A DNA stretch of 64,000 nucleotides from XYD2-FULL-39-9 sp964561035 (GCA_964561035.1 CAZLNR010000001.1:69540-133539), one strand, 5' to 3'; shown: positions 1-9,579, counted from the first letter of the stretch. The notes: generated by a model from the letters alone, not told the origin. A program made the numbers and translations.

Positions 1-713
1 TTTGTACTGTAATATACTTGAGGTTCGCTGGTTTGGTTCCAGATAAATTTTGTAATTGGCGTACCGGAGCCTATAGTAAATAATTTTTTAGTTTCCGCGT
101 TTAATATGTATATCTGCGCAAACGGCTGTTCTGTCGGAGCGATGACGGCCAGGTTATTTTTTTCATCCCATGTATATTGGAAACGCAGGTCGCTGTCTAA
201 TCCGGTAATCTGGGTTTTTTCTTGAGTGCGCACATTCCATAGCCAAGTAAAAAAACCTTTATCAGTTTGAGTTGTAAATAGTATGTATGCGCCATCGGCT
301 GATACAGAAAAGTCATTTATCGTGCCGCTTATCGCCAGTTCCAGTTTTGGTTTTTTTATTAAGCGTATTTCTTTAATATAATTTGTTTGTTTGTTTTTTA
401 CCTCTATTTCTTTGGACCAATCAATATACCCTTCGGCGCTTAGGCGGGTGTTATAAGTTGCGGGCGTGATGTTATTAAGGCGAATAGGCAATGTTTTCTG
501 CAGTTTGATATTATTAAGGTAGGCAACCGATTCTTGCGGCTCTATATCAATACTGATTGATCCAGTTTCTTTGAGTAGGCCGTTATGCCAGTCATAGCGA
601 TAGCCGGCAGTATACATGATTAAAAGAGGGGATATGATAAAAAAAGCGCTGATAAAAAAAATAAACATGAACTGTCTGATCGGCTTAGTGAATTTTGTTC
701 CTGGATATTCCAT
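1..713 (-). CDS. PEGA-domain membrane-anchored protein, C-terminus beyond window
   Basis: Open reading frame on the minus strand from an ATG at 713, running off the left edge, so only the first 237 residues are visible. Residues 15-35 form one hydrophobic segment (FIFFISAFFIISPLLIMYTA), then a YDW motif and a beta-rich PEGA-like domain (about 50-110) with SIDIEPQESVAYLNN and an aromatic GYIDWSKEI strand. The following part (LAISGTINDFSVSADGAYIL) looks like the start of a beta-propeller. PEGA proteins with a single N-terminal anchor and WD-like repeats are common in CPR genomes and probably sit on the outer face of the membrane. Divergent from murA. Family call is moderate; function unknown. 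Confidence 0.7.
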   Translation of the reverse strand, partial: MEYPGTKFTKPIRQFMFIFFISAFFIISPLLIMYTAGYRYDWHNGLLKETGSISIDIEPQESVAYLNNIKLQKTLPIRLNNITPATYNTRLSAEGYIDWSKEIEVKNKQTNYIKEIRLIKKPKLELAISGTINDFSVSADGAYILFTTQTDKGFFTWLWNVRTQEKTQITGLDSDLRFQYTWDEKNNLAVIAPTEQPFAQIYILNAETKKLFTIGSGTPITKFIWNQTSEPQVYYST

Positions 714-717
714 GTTT

Positions 718-746
718 TTGACGCTAACTTATTTTTGTAATATACT
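718..746 (+). promoter_or_regulatory. sigma70-type promoter for murA
   Basis: TTGACG (718-723), 17-base spacer, TATACT (741-746). Predicted transcription start near 753, leaving a leader of about 60 bases before the murA ATG at 816. Confidence 0.6.
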
Positions 747-815
747 TAATACTAACGTAAAAATGAGGTTTAGCCAATACCTGAGCGGTTTTTATTCTAA
801 TTTAAGCCAATTTAC

Positions 816-2111
816 ATGTCATATCTTATTATTAATGGGGGTAAAAAACTTAAGGGAGAGATTGTTAACCAATCTTCCAAGAATTCAGCTGTGGCGCTTC
901 TGTGCGCATCTCTTTTAGTTCGCGGTAAAACCACTCTTACAGAAGTGCCTGATATTGAAGAGGTGAATCGTATTTTAGAATTACTTGCCAGTATGAGGGT
1001 TGTTATAGAAAAACCATCTCCTGGTACCTTGGTTGTTGATACGTCCGCAGGCATATCTTTAAAGTCAATTGATAAACATGCTTCCGAAGTAACCAGATCT
1101 TCTTTGTTGCTATTAGGCGCTCTAGCCTCTTTTCGTGCCAGTTATAAGTTATATAAATCTGGCGGCTGTCGTTTGGGCGAGCGCACTGTGCGTCCCCATT
1201 TATACGCGTTAGAAAAATTTGGAGTGAGCGTTGTTTCAAAACAGTCTTTTTATGAAGTGAAAAATAACGGCTTGCGTTCTGCCGAATTGGTTATGTATGA
1301 ATCTGGTGACACGCCAACAGAAAACGCTATTATGGCCGCGGTCTTGGCACCCGGTAAAACTACCATTCGTATGGCTTCGGCAAATTATATGGTGCAAGAC
1401 CTATGTTATTTCTTGCAAGAAGCCGGCGCACGCATTGAAGGTATTGGCACCACAACACTTGTTATAGATGGTGTGAAAGAATTGAAAAAAAGCGTACGTT
1501 ATTCTGTAATGCCCGATCCGATTGCGGCTATGACATTTTTATCCGCAGCCATTGTAACCGGGTCCCACTTAACAATCAAAAATTGTCCGATGGATTTTTT
1601 GGATTTAGAATTATGTAAATTAGAAAAAATGGGTCAGAAGTTTACGGTTGTTTCACAGCCTCATGATCGGTATCGCATGGCAAGTATTGAAGTTTTTCCG
1701 TCAAAATTAAAAGCTTTGCCGGATAAAATTTATGGCCGGCCATTTCCTGGGTTAAATATAGATAACCTGCCTCTCTTCGCGCCTATTCTGGCTGTTGCTA
1801 AAGGACGCACATTGGTTCATGATTGGGCATATGAAAATCGATCTGTATATTATCTCGAAATGCAAAAGCTGGGCGCTAAAGTAAATTTGCTTGATTTACA
1901 CCGTGCCTGGATAGAAGGACCAACCACGTTTAAGGCAAACGAAGTTGTCTGTCCTCCGGCGTTACGCCCAGCAGTTAATATTCTTATCTGCATGATGGCT
2001 GCTAAAGGAAAGTCGGTGCTCCGTAATATCTATGTGATAGATAGAGGCTACGAACATATTTACGAAGTATTTAATAAAGTTGGCGCCAGCATTACTCTGG
2101 TAAAAGAATAA
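816..2111 (+). CDS. murA: UDP-N-acetylglucosamine 1-carboxyvinyltransferase
   Basis: Transfers enolpyruvate from PEP to UDP-GlcNAc, the first committed step of peptidoglycan synthesis, in the cytoplasm. The 431-residue length fits the family. The N-terminal K22-N23 pair (SKNSAVALL) aligns with the family's substrate-binding Lys-Asn, and the catalytic cysteine is C118 in the loop GGCRLGERTVRPHL. The remaining EPSP-synthase-like repeats are visible (GDTPTENAIMAA, RPFPGLNIDNLP, AVNILICMMAAKGKSVL). The ATG lies in TTTACATG with no Shine-Dalgarno. The ctpA-type gene follows after 11 bases, so the two are probably cotranscribed. Could in principle be a MurA2 paralogue. Confidence 0.95.
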   Translation: MSYLIINGGKKLKGEIVNQSSKNSAVALLCASLLVRGKTTLTEVPDIEEVNRILELLASMRVVIEKPSPGTLVVDTSAGISLKSIDKHASEVTRSSLLLLGALASFRASYKLYKSGGCRLGERTVRPHLYALEKFGVSVVSKQSFYEVKNNGLRSAELVMYESGDTPTENAIMAAVLAPGKTTIRMASANYMVQDLCYFLQEAGARIEGIGTTTLVIDGVKELKKSVRYSVMPDPIAAMTFLSAAIVTGSHLTIKNCPMDFLDLELCKLEKMGQKFTVVSQPHDRYRMASIEVFPSKLKALPDKIYGRPFPGLNIDNLPLFAPILAVAKGRTLVHDWAYENRSVYYLEMQKLGAKVNLLDLHRAWIEGPTTFKANEVVCPPALRPAVNILICMMAAKGKSVLRNIYVIDRGYEHIYEVFNKVGASITLVKE

Positions 2112-2122
2112 TTTTTATTTTT

Positions 2123-3385
2123 ATGTCGGATCTTTCTCCTGTTAAAATGCGTGCGTCAAAATACGCAAGCGTATATTTATCTTTGATATTTTTTATCATT
2201 TCTTTTGGCATGGGCGTACTGGTTGGAAAAACTTGGTATGTGCGCCAGAGTATTACCAGCGCCAACGGCGCGGTAGAGATAGAAAAAGTTTTAAATCTGA
2301 ATCGTTCTGTTAATAAAAGCTCAGTAGACTTCAATCAGTTTTGGCAGGTGTGGGACAAAGTGCGTTCATCATATGTAAAACAGCCGATTAAAGAAACCGA
2401 TATGCTCTATGGCGCTATCGGAGGCTTAGTTGGTTCTTTAGGCGACCCGTATTCATTGTATTTTCCGCCACAACAAGCAGAAGAATTTGCTAAAGATTTG
2501 TCGGGAGAGCTAGAAGGTATTGGTGCTGAAATTGGCATTAAAAATGACCAGTTAATGGTAATTTCACCATTGCCAGATTCGCCAGCAGAAAAAGCAGGTT
2601 TGCGCCCTGGAGATAAGATTATCGCGATTGATAAAGAAAGTACTGTTGGGTTGGATGTTGGCACGGCCGTGGGCAAAATTCGAGGTAAAGCCAATACGCA
2701 AGTGGTGCTTACAATTATACGTGAAAATAATACGAAATCCGAAGATGTCTCAATCACTCGTTCAAAGATTAATGTTCCATCTGTATTGTTTTCAGTAAAA
2801 GAAAATAATATTGCATATTTGCGTGTAATGCAATTTAATGAAGACACTATACCTCAGCTTAATAAATATATTAAACAAATTAAATCAATGTCGGCTAGCG
2901 CTATTATTTTAGATTTACGCAATAATCCAGGCGGATACTTAGATGCAGCTATTGAAATGGGAAGCCAATGGATTACTAAAGGCGTGGTGGTGAGTGAAAA
3001 AGGGCGAGATGGGCTGAATAAAGAACATGAGACCTTTGGCTCACATCCACTTTCGGGAATAAAAACAGTGGTGCTGGTAAACAAAGGTTCTGCCTCTGCT
3101 TCGGAAATTGTGGCCGGCGCGCTACAAGATACAAAAAAAGCCGTTTTGATTGGTGAGCAAACCTTTGGTAAAGGGTCGGTACAGGATTTTCAAATGTTTC
3201 CTGACGGCTCTGCCTTGAAGCTTACAATTGCCGAATGGTTTACGCCAAATGGTAAAAATATAAACAAAGAAGGTGTGAAACCAGATATTGAAGTTAAAGA
3301 AGATTGGGAAAATGAAAAAATCGGAGAAGATTCAGTGGTAGACGCTGCGTTGCAGTTGTTTGCGTCTTCTACTTTTAGATGGTAA
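2123..3385 (+). CDS. S41-family C-terminal processing peptidase with PDZ domain
   Basis: Serine protease that cleaves unstructured C-termini of exported proteins. Order of parts: one N-terminal membrane anchor (about residues 13-35, VYLSLIFFIISFGMGVLVG), an N-terminal helical domain containing GSLGDPYSLYFPP, a PDZ domain (about 120-205, LPDSPAEKAGLRPGDKIIAI), then the tail-specific protease core (about 220-390). The catalytic serine lies in NKGSASASEIVAGALQD and the lysine in GEQTFGKGSVQ. Length 420 matches CtpA/CtpB. It probably faces outward, anchored in the membrane. It follows murA closely and ends at a bidirectional terminator. Confidence 0.92.
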   Translation: MSDLSPVKMRASKYASVYLSLIFFIISFGMGVLVGKTWYVRQSITSANGAVEIEKVLNLNRSVNKSSVDFNQFWQVWDKVRSSYVKQPIKETDMLYGAIGGLVGSLGDPYSLYFPPQQAEEFAKDLSGELEGIGAEIGIKNDQLMVISPLPDSPAEKAGLRPGDKIIAIDKESTVGLDVGTAVGKIRGKANTQVVLTIIRENNTKSEDVSITRSKINVPSVLFSVKENNIAYLRVMQFNEDTIPQLNKYIKQIKSMSASAIILDLRNNPGGYLDAAIEMGSQWITKGVVVSEKGRDGLNKEHETFGSHPLSGIKTVVLVNKGSASASEIVAGALQDTKKAVLIGEQTFGKGSVQDFQMFPDGSALKLTIAEWFTPNGKNINKEGVKPDIEVKEDWENEKIGEDSVVDAALQLFASSTFRW

Positions 3386-3404
3386 TTAGTGCGTTATATT
3401 AAAT

Positions 3405-3439
3405 AAAAAATAGCCTTACTTGTTGTAAGGCTATTTTTT
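3405..3439. terminator. bidirectional intrinsic terminator
   Basis: Perfect 15-bp stem AAAAAATAGCCTTAC / GTAAGGCTATTTTTT around a 5-base loop. A-tract and T-tract on opposite sides allow it to end both the ctpA-type gene (plus) and era (minus). Confidence 0.85.
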
Positions 3440-3441
3440 AT

Positions 3442-4293
3442 TTAAATTTTTTCTTCCCAGCGGCGGTCGGTTTCTACTTCTAGTTCTAGAAAAACTTTTT
3501 TATTTAAAGCTGCTTCCAATTCTTTGCGGGCTGCAATGCCAATTTCTTTAATAGATCGTCCGCCAGCTCCGATAATCATTTTCTTGTATCGACTGTCGTA
3601 TGTATATACAATTGCTTTGATGACAAACATTTCAGGTTTTTCCTCAATATCTTGTACTTCCACATGTGTTGTATATGGCACTTCTTGGCGCAGGGCTTTG
3701 AAGATTTTTTCGCGAATCAATTCGGCAGTCCAGAATTTTCTGTCAATGTTAGTGATTTGATCATTTGGATATACTGGTTCGCCTTCCGGAAGCAGTTCAA
3801 ATACCTTATCTTTGAGCGGTTGGATATGCCTATTTTCTTGAGCTGACAGTTCAAATACAGCAGTGAATTGGTCGCTCAGCGCCAGATAATCTTCTAGATA
3901 TGTTTTTTCATGTTTAGGCAGGTCGGATTTGTTGATTACGAGCAGCTTAGGAATATCTATATTTCTTACCATGGCCAATGTCGCTCGTTCTTCTGCGCCA
4001 AGCGATTTGGTCGGGTCTACAACATAGATGATAATGTCTATGCCTTGAATCGCTTCATGGGCTCGTTGGGTAAGCTTGCCGGAAAGAGGATTTCCTTTAT
4101 CTTTAAATATACCGGGTGTGTCCACAAAAACAGCCTGCCCTTGCGCGGTATTTAGAACTCCGTGTATAATGTCTCTGGTAGTTTGTGGCTTATCGGTAAC
4201 TGCGGCCAGCTTCGTTCCGACGAGGGTGTTAAGCAGTGCTGATTTACCCACATTGGAACGGCCTACAAGAGTAATAAAGCCGGATTTAAACAT
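3442..4293 (-). CDS. era: GTPase Era
   Basis: Ribosome-assembly GTPase that binds 16S rRNA near its 3' end. 283 residues with G1 GRSNVGKSALLNT, G2 TTRD, G3 DTPGIF, G4 NKSD and G5 ELSAQ, followed by a C-terminal KH domain with IIGAGGRSIKEIGIAARKELE. I chose the ATG at 4293 (MFKSGFITLVGRSNVGKS), the position expected for Era; an upstream TTG at 4314 would add seven unconserved residues. It is divergent from rplI and its last bases abut the shared terminator. Confidence 0.93.
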   Translation of the reverse strand: MFKSGFITLVGRSNVGKSALLNTLVGTKLAAVTDKPQTTRDIIHGVLNTAQGQAVFVDTPGIFKDKGNPLSGKLTQRAHEAIQGIDIIIYVVDPTKSLGAEERATLAMVRNIDIPKLLVINKSDLPKHEKTYLEDYLALSDQFTAVFELSAQENRHIQPLKDKVFELLPEGEPVYPNDQITNIDRKFWTAELIREKIFKALRQEVPYTTHVEVQDIEEKPEMFVIKAIVYTYDSRYKKMIIGAGGRSIKEIGIAARKELEAALNKKVFLELEVETDRRWEEKI

Positions 4294-4367
4294 AGTTAAA
4301 GTATTAAGTAACAAGTCTATATTGCTGCAGTATAGCGGAAAATGCGTGAAAAATCAAGTGTTCTAGT

Positions 4368-4808
4368 ATGAAAGTGATTTTAATACAATCTGTTCCTGGT
4401 CTGGGCCAAATAGATGACATAAAAGAGGTGTCCGAAGGATATGGTCGTAATTTTTTATTTGCAAAAAATTTGGCAGTACCGGCGACAGAGAAATCAATCA
4501 AAGAAATTCAGTTTCGCCGCAATAAGATGGCCCATCACAAGGAGGAAGAGCTAAAACATCAGCAAGAATTGGCAGGCAGATTGGATAGCTGGGAAATTTC
4601 GTTGCGAGAAAAAGCTGGAGCGGCCGGGGCTTTATATGCGGCTATCGGTCCGCAAAAAATAGTTGAAGCACTGGCAAAATCTGGTTTTAAGCTTGATAAA
4701 AATCAGATTATCATGAAGCCGATAAAAGAAGCGGGAGAATATACTGTTACTGTTGCGTTACGGTACGGTTTGGAGGCGCGGGTGCATGTTATTGTTTCTA
4801 CTTTATAA
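4368..4808 (+). CDS. rplI: 50S ribosomal protein L9
   Basis: 146 residues, normal length. The N-terminal domain carries the L9 signature (MKVILIQSVPGLGQIDDIKEVSEGYGRNFL), then a long connecting helix rich in K/E/Q (about 42-75) and the C-terminal RNA-binding domain. L9 is lost in some CPR lineages, so its presence is taxonomically useful. The start is an ATG with no Shine-Dalgarno. pyrG follows 32 bases downstream. Confidence 0.95.
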   Translation: MKVILIQSVPGLGQIDDIKEVSEGYGRNFLFAKNLAVPATEKSIKEIQFRRNKMAHHKEEELKHQQELAGRLDSWEISLREKAGAAGALYAAIGPQKIVEALAKSGFKLDKNQIIMKPIKEAGEYTVTVALRYGLEARVHVIVSTL

Positions 4809-4840
4809 AAATAAAACGTCTTTATATAATTTGAAACCGT

Positions 4841-6466
4841 ATGCAAACAAAATATATTTTTGTTATTGGCGGAGTGTTGAGCGGGGTAGGCAAGGGTGTA
4901 ACCACGGCTTCGATTGGCCGTATTTTTAAAAATCGCGGCTTTGCTGTTTCAGCTATTAAAATAGATCCGTATATTAATGTCGATGCTGGTACGATGAATC
5001 CGGTTGAGCACGGAGAAGTATTTGTAACTGAAGATGGAGATGAAACCGATCAAGACTTAGGGAATTATGAGCGTTTCTTGGAAACAGATATATATTCATA
5101 TAATTACATGACTACCGGTCGTGTATATTTGAGTGTAATAGAAAAAGAGCGCAGCATGTACTATAAAGGCAAATGTGTGGAAGTCGTACCGCATATTCCT
5201 ATGGAAGTTATTGGTCGTATTAAAAACGCTGCTGCCAAAACCAAAGCGGATGTTATGGTTATTGAAATTGGAGGTACGGCTGGAGAATATCAAAATATTT
5301 TATTTTTAGAAGCGGCTCGCATGATGAAGCTTGAGAGCCCGGAGCATGTGGCCTTTGTTTTGGTGAGTTATTTGCCAGTACCCGGTCATTTGGGTGAAAT
5401 GAAAACGAAGCCAACGCAGTATGCCTCTCGCACGTTAAACGCGAGTGGTATTCAGGCCGACTTCATTATTGCGCGCGGTCCAGACGAGCTTGATAAGCCG
5501 CGTCGTGAAAAATTAGCATTGTTGTGCGGTTTGCGCAGCGAAGATGATGTGATTGCGGCGCCGGATGTGAAAAGTATCTATGAAATTCCGTTAGTGCTGG
5601 AAAGACAAAAATTTGCTGAATTGCTGATGAAACGCCTGCATATGAAAAATCGCAAGCCGATAAAAAAAGAATGGGATGATTTTGTTGCGGCCATTGGACG
5701 TATTAAAAAAACAGTGAAAATCGCCGTAGTTGGTAAATATTTTGCCACTGGTGATTATACCTTATCTGATTCCTATATTTCCGTAATTAACGCTATTAAA
5801 CATGCGGCATGGCATAGCGGCGCGCACGCCGAGCTTACTTGGTTGGATGCTGAAGAGTACGAAAAATATCCGGAAAAAGTAAAAGAATTAAGCGGTTATA
5901 ACGCCCTAATTGTGCCGGGTGGTTTTGGCACCCGTGGTATAGAAGGTATTATTACTTCTATTAAATATGCCCGAGAACACAACCTGCCATATTTGGGTTT
6001 ATGCTATGGTATGCAGCTTGCTACAATAGAGTTTGCTAGAAATGTGATGGGATATAAAGACGCGCACACTTTAGAATGTAATCCAAAAAGTAAAAATTTG
6101 ATTATTAACATTAATTTAACTCAAGCGGAAAATGTTAAGAAACAGCGCTATGGCGGTACGATGCGTTTAGGCGCGTATGATTGTGTTTTAAAGCCAGGCA
6201 GTATTGCGCGAAATATGTACGGATCGGAAAAAATCAGCGAACGACACCGTCATCGATATGAGTTTGATAATAAGTACCGTGAAGACATGGAAAAACAGGG
6301 GATGATAGTAACTGGTGTTAATCCGCAATCTGATTTGGTGGAAATTGTAGAATTAAAAAAGCACCCGTATTTTGTCGGGGTGCAATTTCATCCGGAATTT
6401 AAATCAAGATTTTTACACCCGCATCCCTTATTTGTTGGTTTGGTAAAAGCTGCAATGAAGAAATAA
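4841..6466 (+). CDS. pyrG: CTP synthase
   Basis: ATP- and glutamine-dependent conversion of UTP to CTP. 541 residues with both domains: an N-terminal amidoligase (GVLSGVGKGVTTASIGRIF, DPYINVDAGTMNP, EHGEVFVTEDGDETDQDLG) and a C-terminal class I glutamine amidotransferase with nucleophile cysteine in GLCYGMQ, oxyanion strand VPGGFGTRG and the His-Glu pair in VQFHPEF. A TATAAT at 4825-4830 lies only 10 bases before the ATG, so a nearly leaderless transcript is possible. The stop abuts the stop side of the convergent sugar transferase, with no terminator between them. Confidence 0.97.
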   Translation: MQTKYIFVIGGVLSGVGKGVTTASIGRIFKNRGFAVSAIKIDPYINVDAGTMNPVEHGEVFVTEDGDETDQDLGNYERFLETDIYSYNYMTTGRVYLSVIEKERSMYYKGKCVEVVPHIPMEVIGRIKNAAAKTKADVMVIEIGGTAGEYQNILFLEAARMMKLESPEHVAFVLVSYLPVPGHLGEMKTKPTQYASRTLNASGIQADFIIARGPDELDKPRREKLALLCGLRSEDDVIAAPDVKSIYEIPLVLERQKFAELLMKRLHMKNRKPIKKEWDDFVAAIGRIKKTVKIAVVGKYFATGDYTLSDSYISVINAIKHAAWHSGAHAELTWLDAEEYEKYPEKVKELSGYNALIVPGGFGTRGIEGIITSIKYAREHNLPYLGLCYGMQLATIEFARNVMGYKDAHTLECNPKSKNLIININLTQAENVKKQRYGGTMRLGAYDCVLKPGSIARNMYGSEKISERHRHRYEFDNKYREDMEKQGMIVTGVNPQSDLVEIVELKKHPYFVGVQFHPEFKSRFLHPHPLFVGLVKAAMKK

Positions 6467-7852
6467 TTATCGTCCTGCCATGCGAAGAATGGTGCTAATG
6501 GTGCGCAGCAGGATTGAAACGTCTAAAGTAAAATTTCTGTTTTTAATATAAAACAGATCGTATTCAAGTTTTTGTAAGTTTTCTTCAATAGTGCCGTAGT
6601 ACGATTTTTGTACTTGAGCCCAACCTGTCAGTCCTGGTTTGATTAAGTGCCGTAAAGAATAAAACGGCATTTTTTCTGTGAGCTGTGCGACAAACTCCGG
6701 TCGTTCAGGTCGAGGGCCGATAAAAGACATTTCTCCTTTTAAGATATTGATAAATTGAGGTGTCTCATCTAGGCGAGTTAAGCGTAAAAATTTGCCTACA
6801 GATGTAATGCGCATATCTGCGGTGGCAGCATACTGAGGCCCGTTAGTTTCAGCACTACCGTCGGTAGACAAACTTTTCATAGTGCGGAATTTATACACTT
6901 TAAAAATTGCGCCTCCGCGACCAACTCTATTTTGCGTAAAGAATATTTTGCCTTTCGAGTTTAGTTTTATGGCCAGAGCGATAAACGGTAGGGTGGCAGT
7001 ACACAACAGGCCAAGACAAGCGCCTAAAAAATAATCGCTTAAAATACGAATTCGGTCATATATTTTTTTCTGCTGTTCTTGTAAATGGGCTATAAACCAG
7101 CCTTCAGAAAAAGTAAATGGAGGAATGCGATGCATAACAGACTCGTAAAAATCTGAAAGCTCAACAATGCTTATGCCTTGGAACAAGCTTTGATACAAGG
7201 TTTGCAAAAGAGATGTGTTAGCTGCCATGACAGGGGATAAGACAACGATATTTATCTGGCTTAAATTATCACGCAGACTTGTGCTGGTGTACACAGAAAT
7301 ATTATGGCTCTGCGCGTATGCTGCGGATTGAGTATAGGACGAGTCTTTCTCGTATAGTAATATGCCGGCAATTTGGTAACCCAGTTGCGGTTCTTTTTTG
7401 ATTTGTTCAATAAGTTCTTTTACATCGTCGGTTAAGCCGGCAAAAAGAACTTTATATGTAAGTTTTATGGTAATAAATTTATTGTAGATAAATCTCCATA
7501 TTGCGATGAGGCCAAATCCAGTTATGGTTGTAAGTAATAAGATTGTTTTTGGTGCAATATTTTGTTCCGGATTAACATAGAAATAGGCGATACCCGCCAG
7601 CATCCAAACCGCAGCACTTAGTGGTATTTTTTGAAAAAAGAGCCAGGTGTTTTTGGTTTTGTTTGCATCGTAGAGGCCAGAAATAAACATGATGGTAGCT
7701 GCTAATAAAAAAAGAGCAGTCATCGGGGAGAGCAGTTCAAGAAATTGATTATCTGCAGGATGTAAATATCTAAGGAAGGTGCCGGCATATAAGCCAGCAT
7801 AGAGACAAATGAGATCGCCCGTAAAAAGAGTGAATTGTTTTAAGCGATACAT
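6467..7852 (-). CDS. Undecaprenyl-phosphate sugar phosphotransferase (WbaP/EpsL type)
   Basis: Initiates glycan assembly by moving a sugar-1-phosphate onto the lipid carrier. 461 residues: four or five N-terminal membrane helices (about 10-125), a Rossmann-like CoA-binding-3 domain (YKVLFAGLTDDVKELIEQI), a further membrane segment (about 270-290), then the catalytic bacterial-sugar-transferase domain with FFTQNRVGRGG, FKVYKFRTMK, RLDETPQFINILKGEMS and GPRPERPEF. The sugar cannot be told from sequence. It is convergent with pyrG and divergent from the subtilase. It probably feeds the glycan genes at 9658-14251 and 48426-51722. Confidence 0.92.
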   Translation of the reverse strand: MYRLKQFTLFTGDLICLYAGLYAGTFLRYLHPADNQFLELLSPMTALFLLAATIMFISGLYDANKTKNTWLFFQKIPLSAAVWMLAGIAYFYVNPEQNIAPKTILLLTTITGFGLIAIWRFIYNKFITIKLTYKVLFAGLTDDVKELIEQIKKEPQLGYQIAGILLYEKDSSYTQSAAYAQSHNISVYTSTSLRDNLSQINIVVLSPVMAANTSLLQTLYQSLFQGISIVELSDFYESVMHRIPPFTFSEGWFIAHLQEQQKKIYDRIRILSDYFLGACLGLLCTATLPFIALAIKLNSKGKIFFTQNRVGRGGAIFKVYKFRTMKSLSTDGSAETNGPQYAATADMRITSVGKFLRLTRLDETPQFINILKGEMSFIGPRPERPEFVAQLTEKMPFYSLRHLIKPGLTGWAQVQKSYYGTIEENLQKLEYDLFYIKNRNFTLDVSILLRTISTILRMAGR

Positions 7853-7861
7853 ATAGTATGA

Positions 7862-7867
7862 TATAAT
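7862..7867 (+). promoter_or_regulatory. -10 element giving a probable leaderless subtilase mRNA
   Basis: TATAAT at 7862-7867 lies six bases before the ATG at 7874, so transcription would start at or next to the start codon. The -35 region is poor (TTTAAG at 7839-7844, 17-base spacing). Confidence 0.4.
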
Positions 7868-7873
7868 GCGTAC

Positions 7874-9388
7874 ATGAAAGAATTTTACCTTATTTTAAGC
7901 AAAAAATCAATAGTTAGCGGTTTGTTGGCGGTTGGTACTGTGCTCTGTATGTGTGCGCCAGTTTTTGCTTATACTCCAAGTGATCCGTATTATCGCTGGC
8001 AGAAAGACGTATATAATCAAATTCATGCGCCGGAAGCCTGGGACTATACAGTTGGCAGTAGTACGGTGGTGGTAGCAGTTATAGATACTGGAGTAGATAT
8101 TTTAAATTCAGATTTGGCTGATAATATTTGGGTTAATACCGATGAAGTGCCTAATAACGGTTTAGATGATGATAATAATGGGTATGTTGATGATGTGCAT
8201 GGATGGAATATTGTGGAAAATAATAATGATGTAAGTATCGCTAATATTACAGAGGCAGACGACGCTGGAGCGGTTAATCATGGCACTTTGCTGGCTGGTT
8301 TAATTGGCGCCTCGGGAGATAATGAGGTGCTAGGGGCGGGTTTAAATTGGCATGTGTCAATTATGCCGCTGCGAGCCGTAAACAATAGCGGCGGTGGTGA
8401 TTTGGTTGATATTGCGCGCGCGGTAAATTATGCGGTTGATAATGGTGCTAGTATTATCAATTTAAGCTTTGTTGGCTTTACTACCGAACCTGCGCTTACG
8501 GCTGCTTTGTATCGCGCTTACCAAAAAGGGGTGTTAGTGGTAGCGGCTGCAGGAAATAGCCGCAATGACAGTAGTGGCAATGAAAATTTGACCAAAGTTA
8601 AGCAGTATCCAATTTGCCTCGACTATGATTATGCGCAAAATTGGGTTTTGGGAGTTGCTTCCGTCAGCGCATCCGATACGTTGAGTTATTTTGGCGATTA
8701 TGGGAGCTGTATTGATATTTCGGCGCCTGGAGAAAAAATCTATAGTACACAGAAAGTAAGCGAACAGCCTGGTTTTGAAAAAGATTTTGATGGTGGCTGG
8801 TATGGCACATCTTTTGCCGCCCCATTGGTGGCGGGTACGGCTGCCCTGATAAAATCCATTCGTCCAGAATGGGCGGCTAAAGAAATTATAGAAACGCTTC
8901 TTAAAAGCGCTGATGATATAGATTATCTCAATCCGGGATTTGCCGGTCAGTTAGGTTATGGCCGTCTCAATGCCGGTAAAGCGGTGCGTTTGGCAGCAGA
9001 GTCAAAAGTAAAGCCTGTTGAAGGGGTGTATCGCGGTGCGCTAGTTAATGTAAAAAAACAGTATTATGTAGATGTGTTTGAAGGGGCAAAAAAAGCGCAT
9101 CGTTTTCCACTAGAAAATTTTTCAGAAAAATCATCCCGCTGGCTGGTTGCAGACAATATGTTTGTATATGTGTATCAGCGTAATGGTAGCTTGGTGGCGC
9201 AAGCTTGGGATTTTGCCGGTAAAAAAATTATGACAAATTTAACATTGCCGGGCTTTGTTGCAATTATTCAACTGGATAAAGGATATGTGTGGGGTGAAAA
9301 CGAAAATATTATCATTACAGCCAAAAAAAATAATAATCTAAAAAAGATTATTATTGATGTGCCGTCGCAGAGTTGGAAAACCGAGTAG
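7874..9388 (+). CDS. Secreted subtilisin-like serine protease (S8)
   Basis: 504 residues. An N-terminal signal peptide (about 1-32, ending CAPVFA) implies export. The catalytic triad is D71 (VVVAVIDTGVDI), H136 (VNHGTLLAGLIG) and S313 (WYGTSFAAPLVAG), with oxyanion N228 in AAAGNS. An acidic Asn/Asp-rich insertion (NTDEVPNNGLDDDNNGYVDD, 90-109) looks like a calcium-binding loop. Residues after about 380 form a beta-rich accessory domain with no clear family, perhaps for anchoring or substrate binding. Divergent from the sugar transferase with only 21 bases between. Possible roles are nutrient scavenging or surface-protein processing. Confidence 0.93.
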   Translation: MKEFYLILSKKSIVSGLLAVGTVLCMCAPVFAYTPSDPYYRWQKDVYNQIHAPEAWDYTVGSSTVVVAVIDTGVDILNSDLADNIWVNTDEVPNNGLDDDNNGYVDDVHGWNIVENNNDVSIANITEADDAGAVNHGTLLAGLIGASGDNEVLGAGLNWHVSIMPLRAVNNSGGGDLVDIARAVNYAVDNGASIINLSFVGFTTEPALTAALYRAYQKGVLVVAAAGNSRNDSSGNENLTKVKQYPICLDYDYAQNWVLGVASVSASDTLSYFGDYGSCIDISAPGEKIYSTQKVSEQPGFEKDFDGGWYGTSFAAPLVAGTAALIKSIRPEWAAKEIIETLLKSADDIDYLNPGFAGQLGYGRLNAGKAVRLAAESKVKPVEGVYRGALVNVKKQYYVDVFEGAKKAHRFPLENFSEKSSRWLVADNMFVYVYQRNGSLVAQAWDFAGKKIMTNLTLPGFVAIIQLDKGYVWGENENIIITAKKNNNLKKIIIDVPSQSWKTE

Positions 9389-9411
9389 TAAATTGTTGTA
9401 AGTCATTTTAA

Positions 9412-9575
9412 AATGGTGGAATAGCTAAAGAGAGCAGGCGCCCTGTGGTTCGTGGTTAGCAAACCGTTCTGTGCAGTTTTGCCATACTCTTACTTTCTAT
9501 GCTTGTGGCAAAGAACATATTCCGATTTACCATCGGATCTCTAGCCTCCCCACGGTAACGGTACACGTTTTTTCT
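9412..9575 (+). ncRNA. Candidate structured RNA between subtilase and UXS genes
   Basis: Gene-free 269-base gap (9389-9657). Visible foldings: TTTGCCA / TGGCAAA (9478-9484 / 9506-9512) with an outer GTTC / GAAC, TCCGAT-TTACC-ATCGGA (9521-9537), CAGG-CGC-CCTG (9435-9445), and a possible closing stem GTGG...AGAGA with TCTCT...CCAC (9416-9433 / 9538-9553). A T6 run follows at 9568-9573, but no convincing terminator stem. No match to SRP, 6S, tmRNA or RNase P signatures that I could recognise. Strand is not certain. Confidence 0.3.
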
Positions 9576-9579
9576 GATA

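Noticed and set aside
4294..4314. TTG start extending Era by seven residues
   Set aside because: Family members start near MFKSGFITLVGRSNVGKS; the ATG at 4293 fits.
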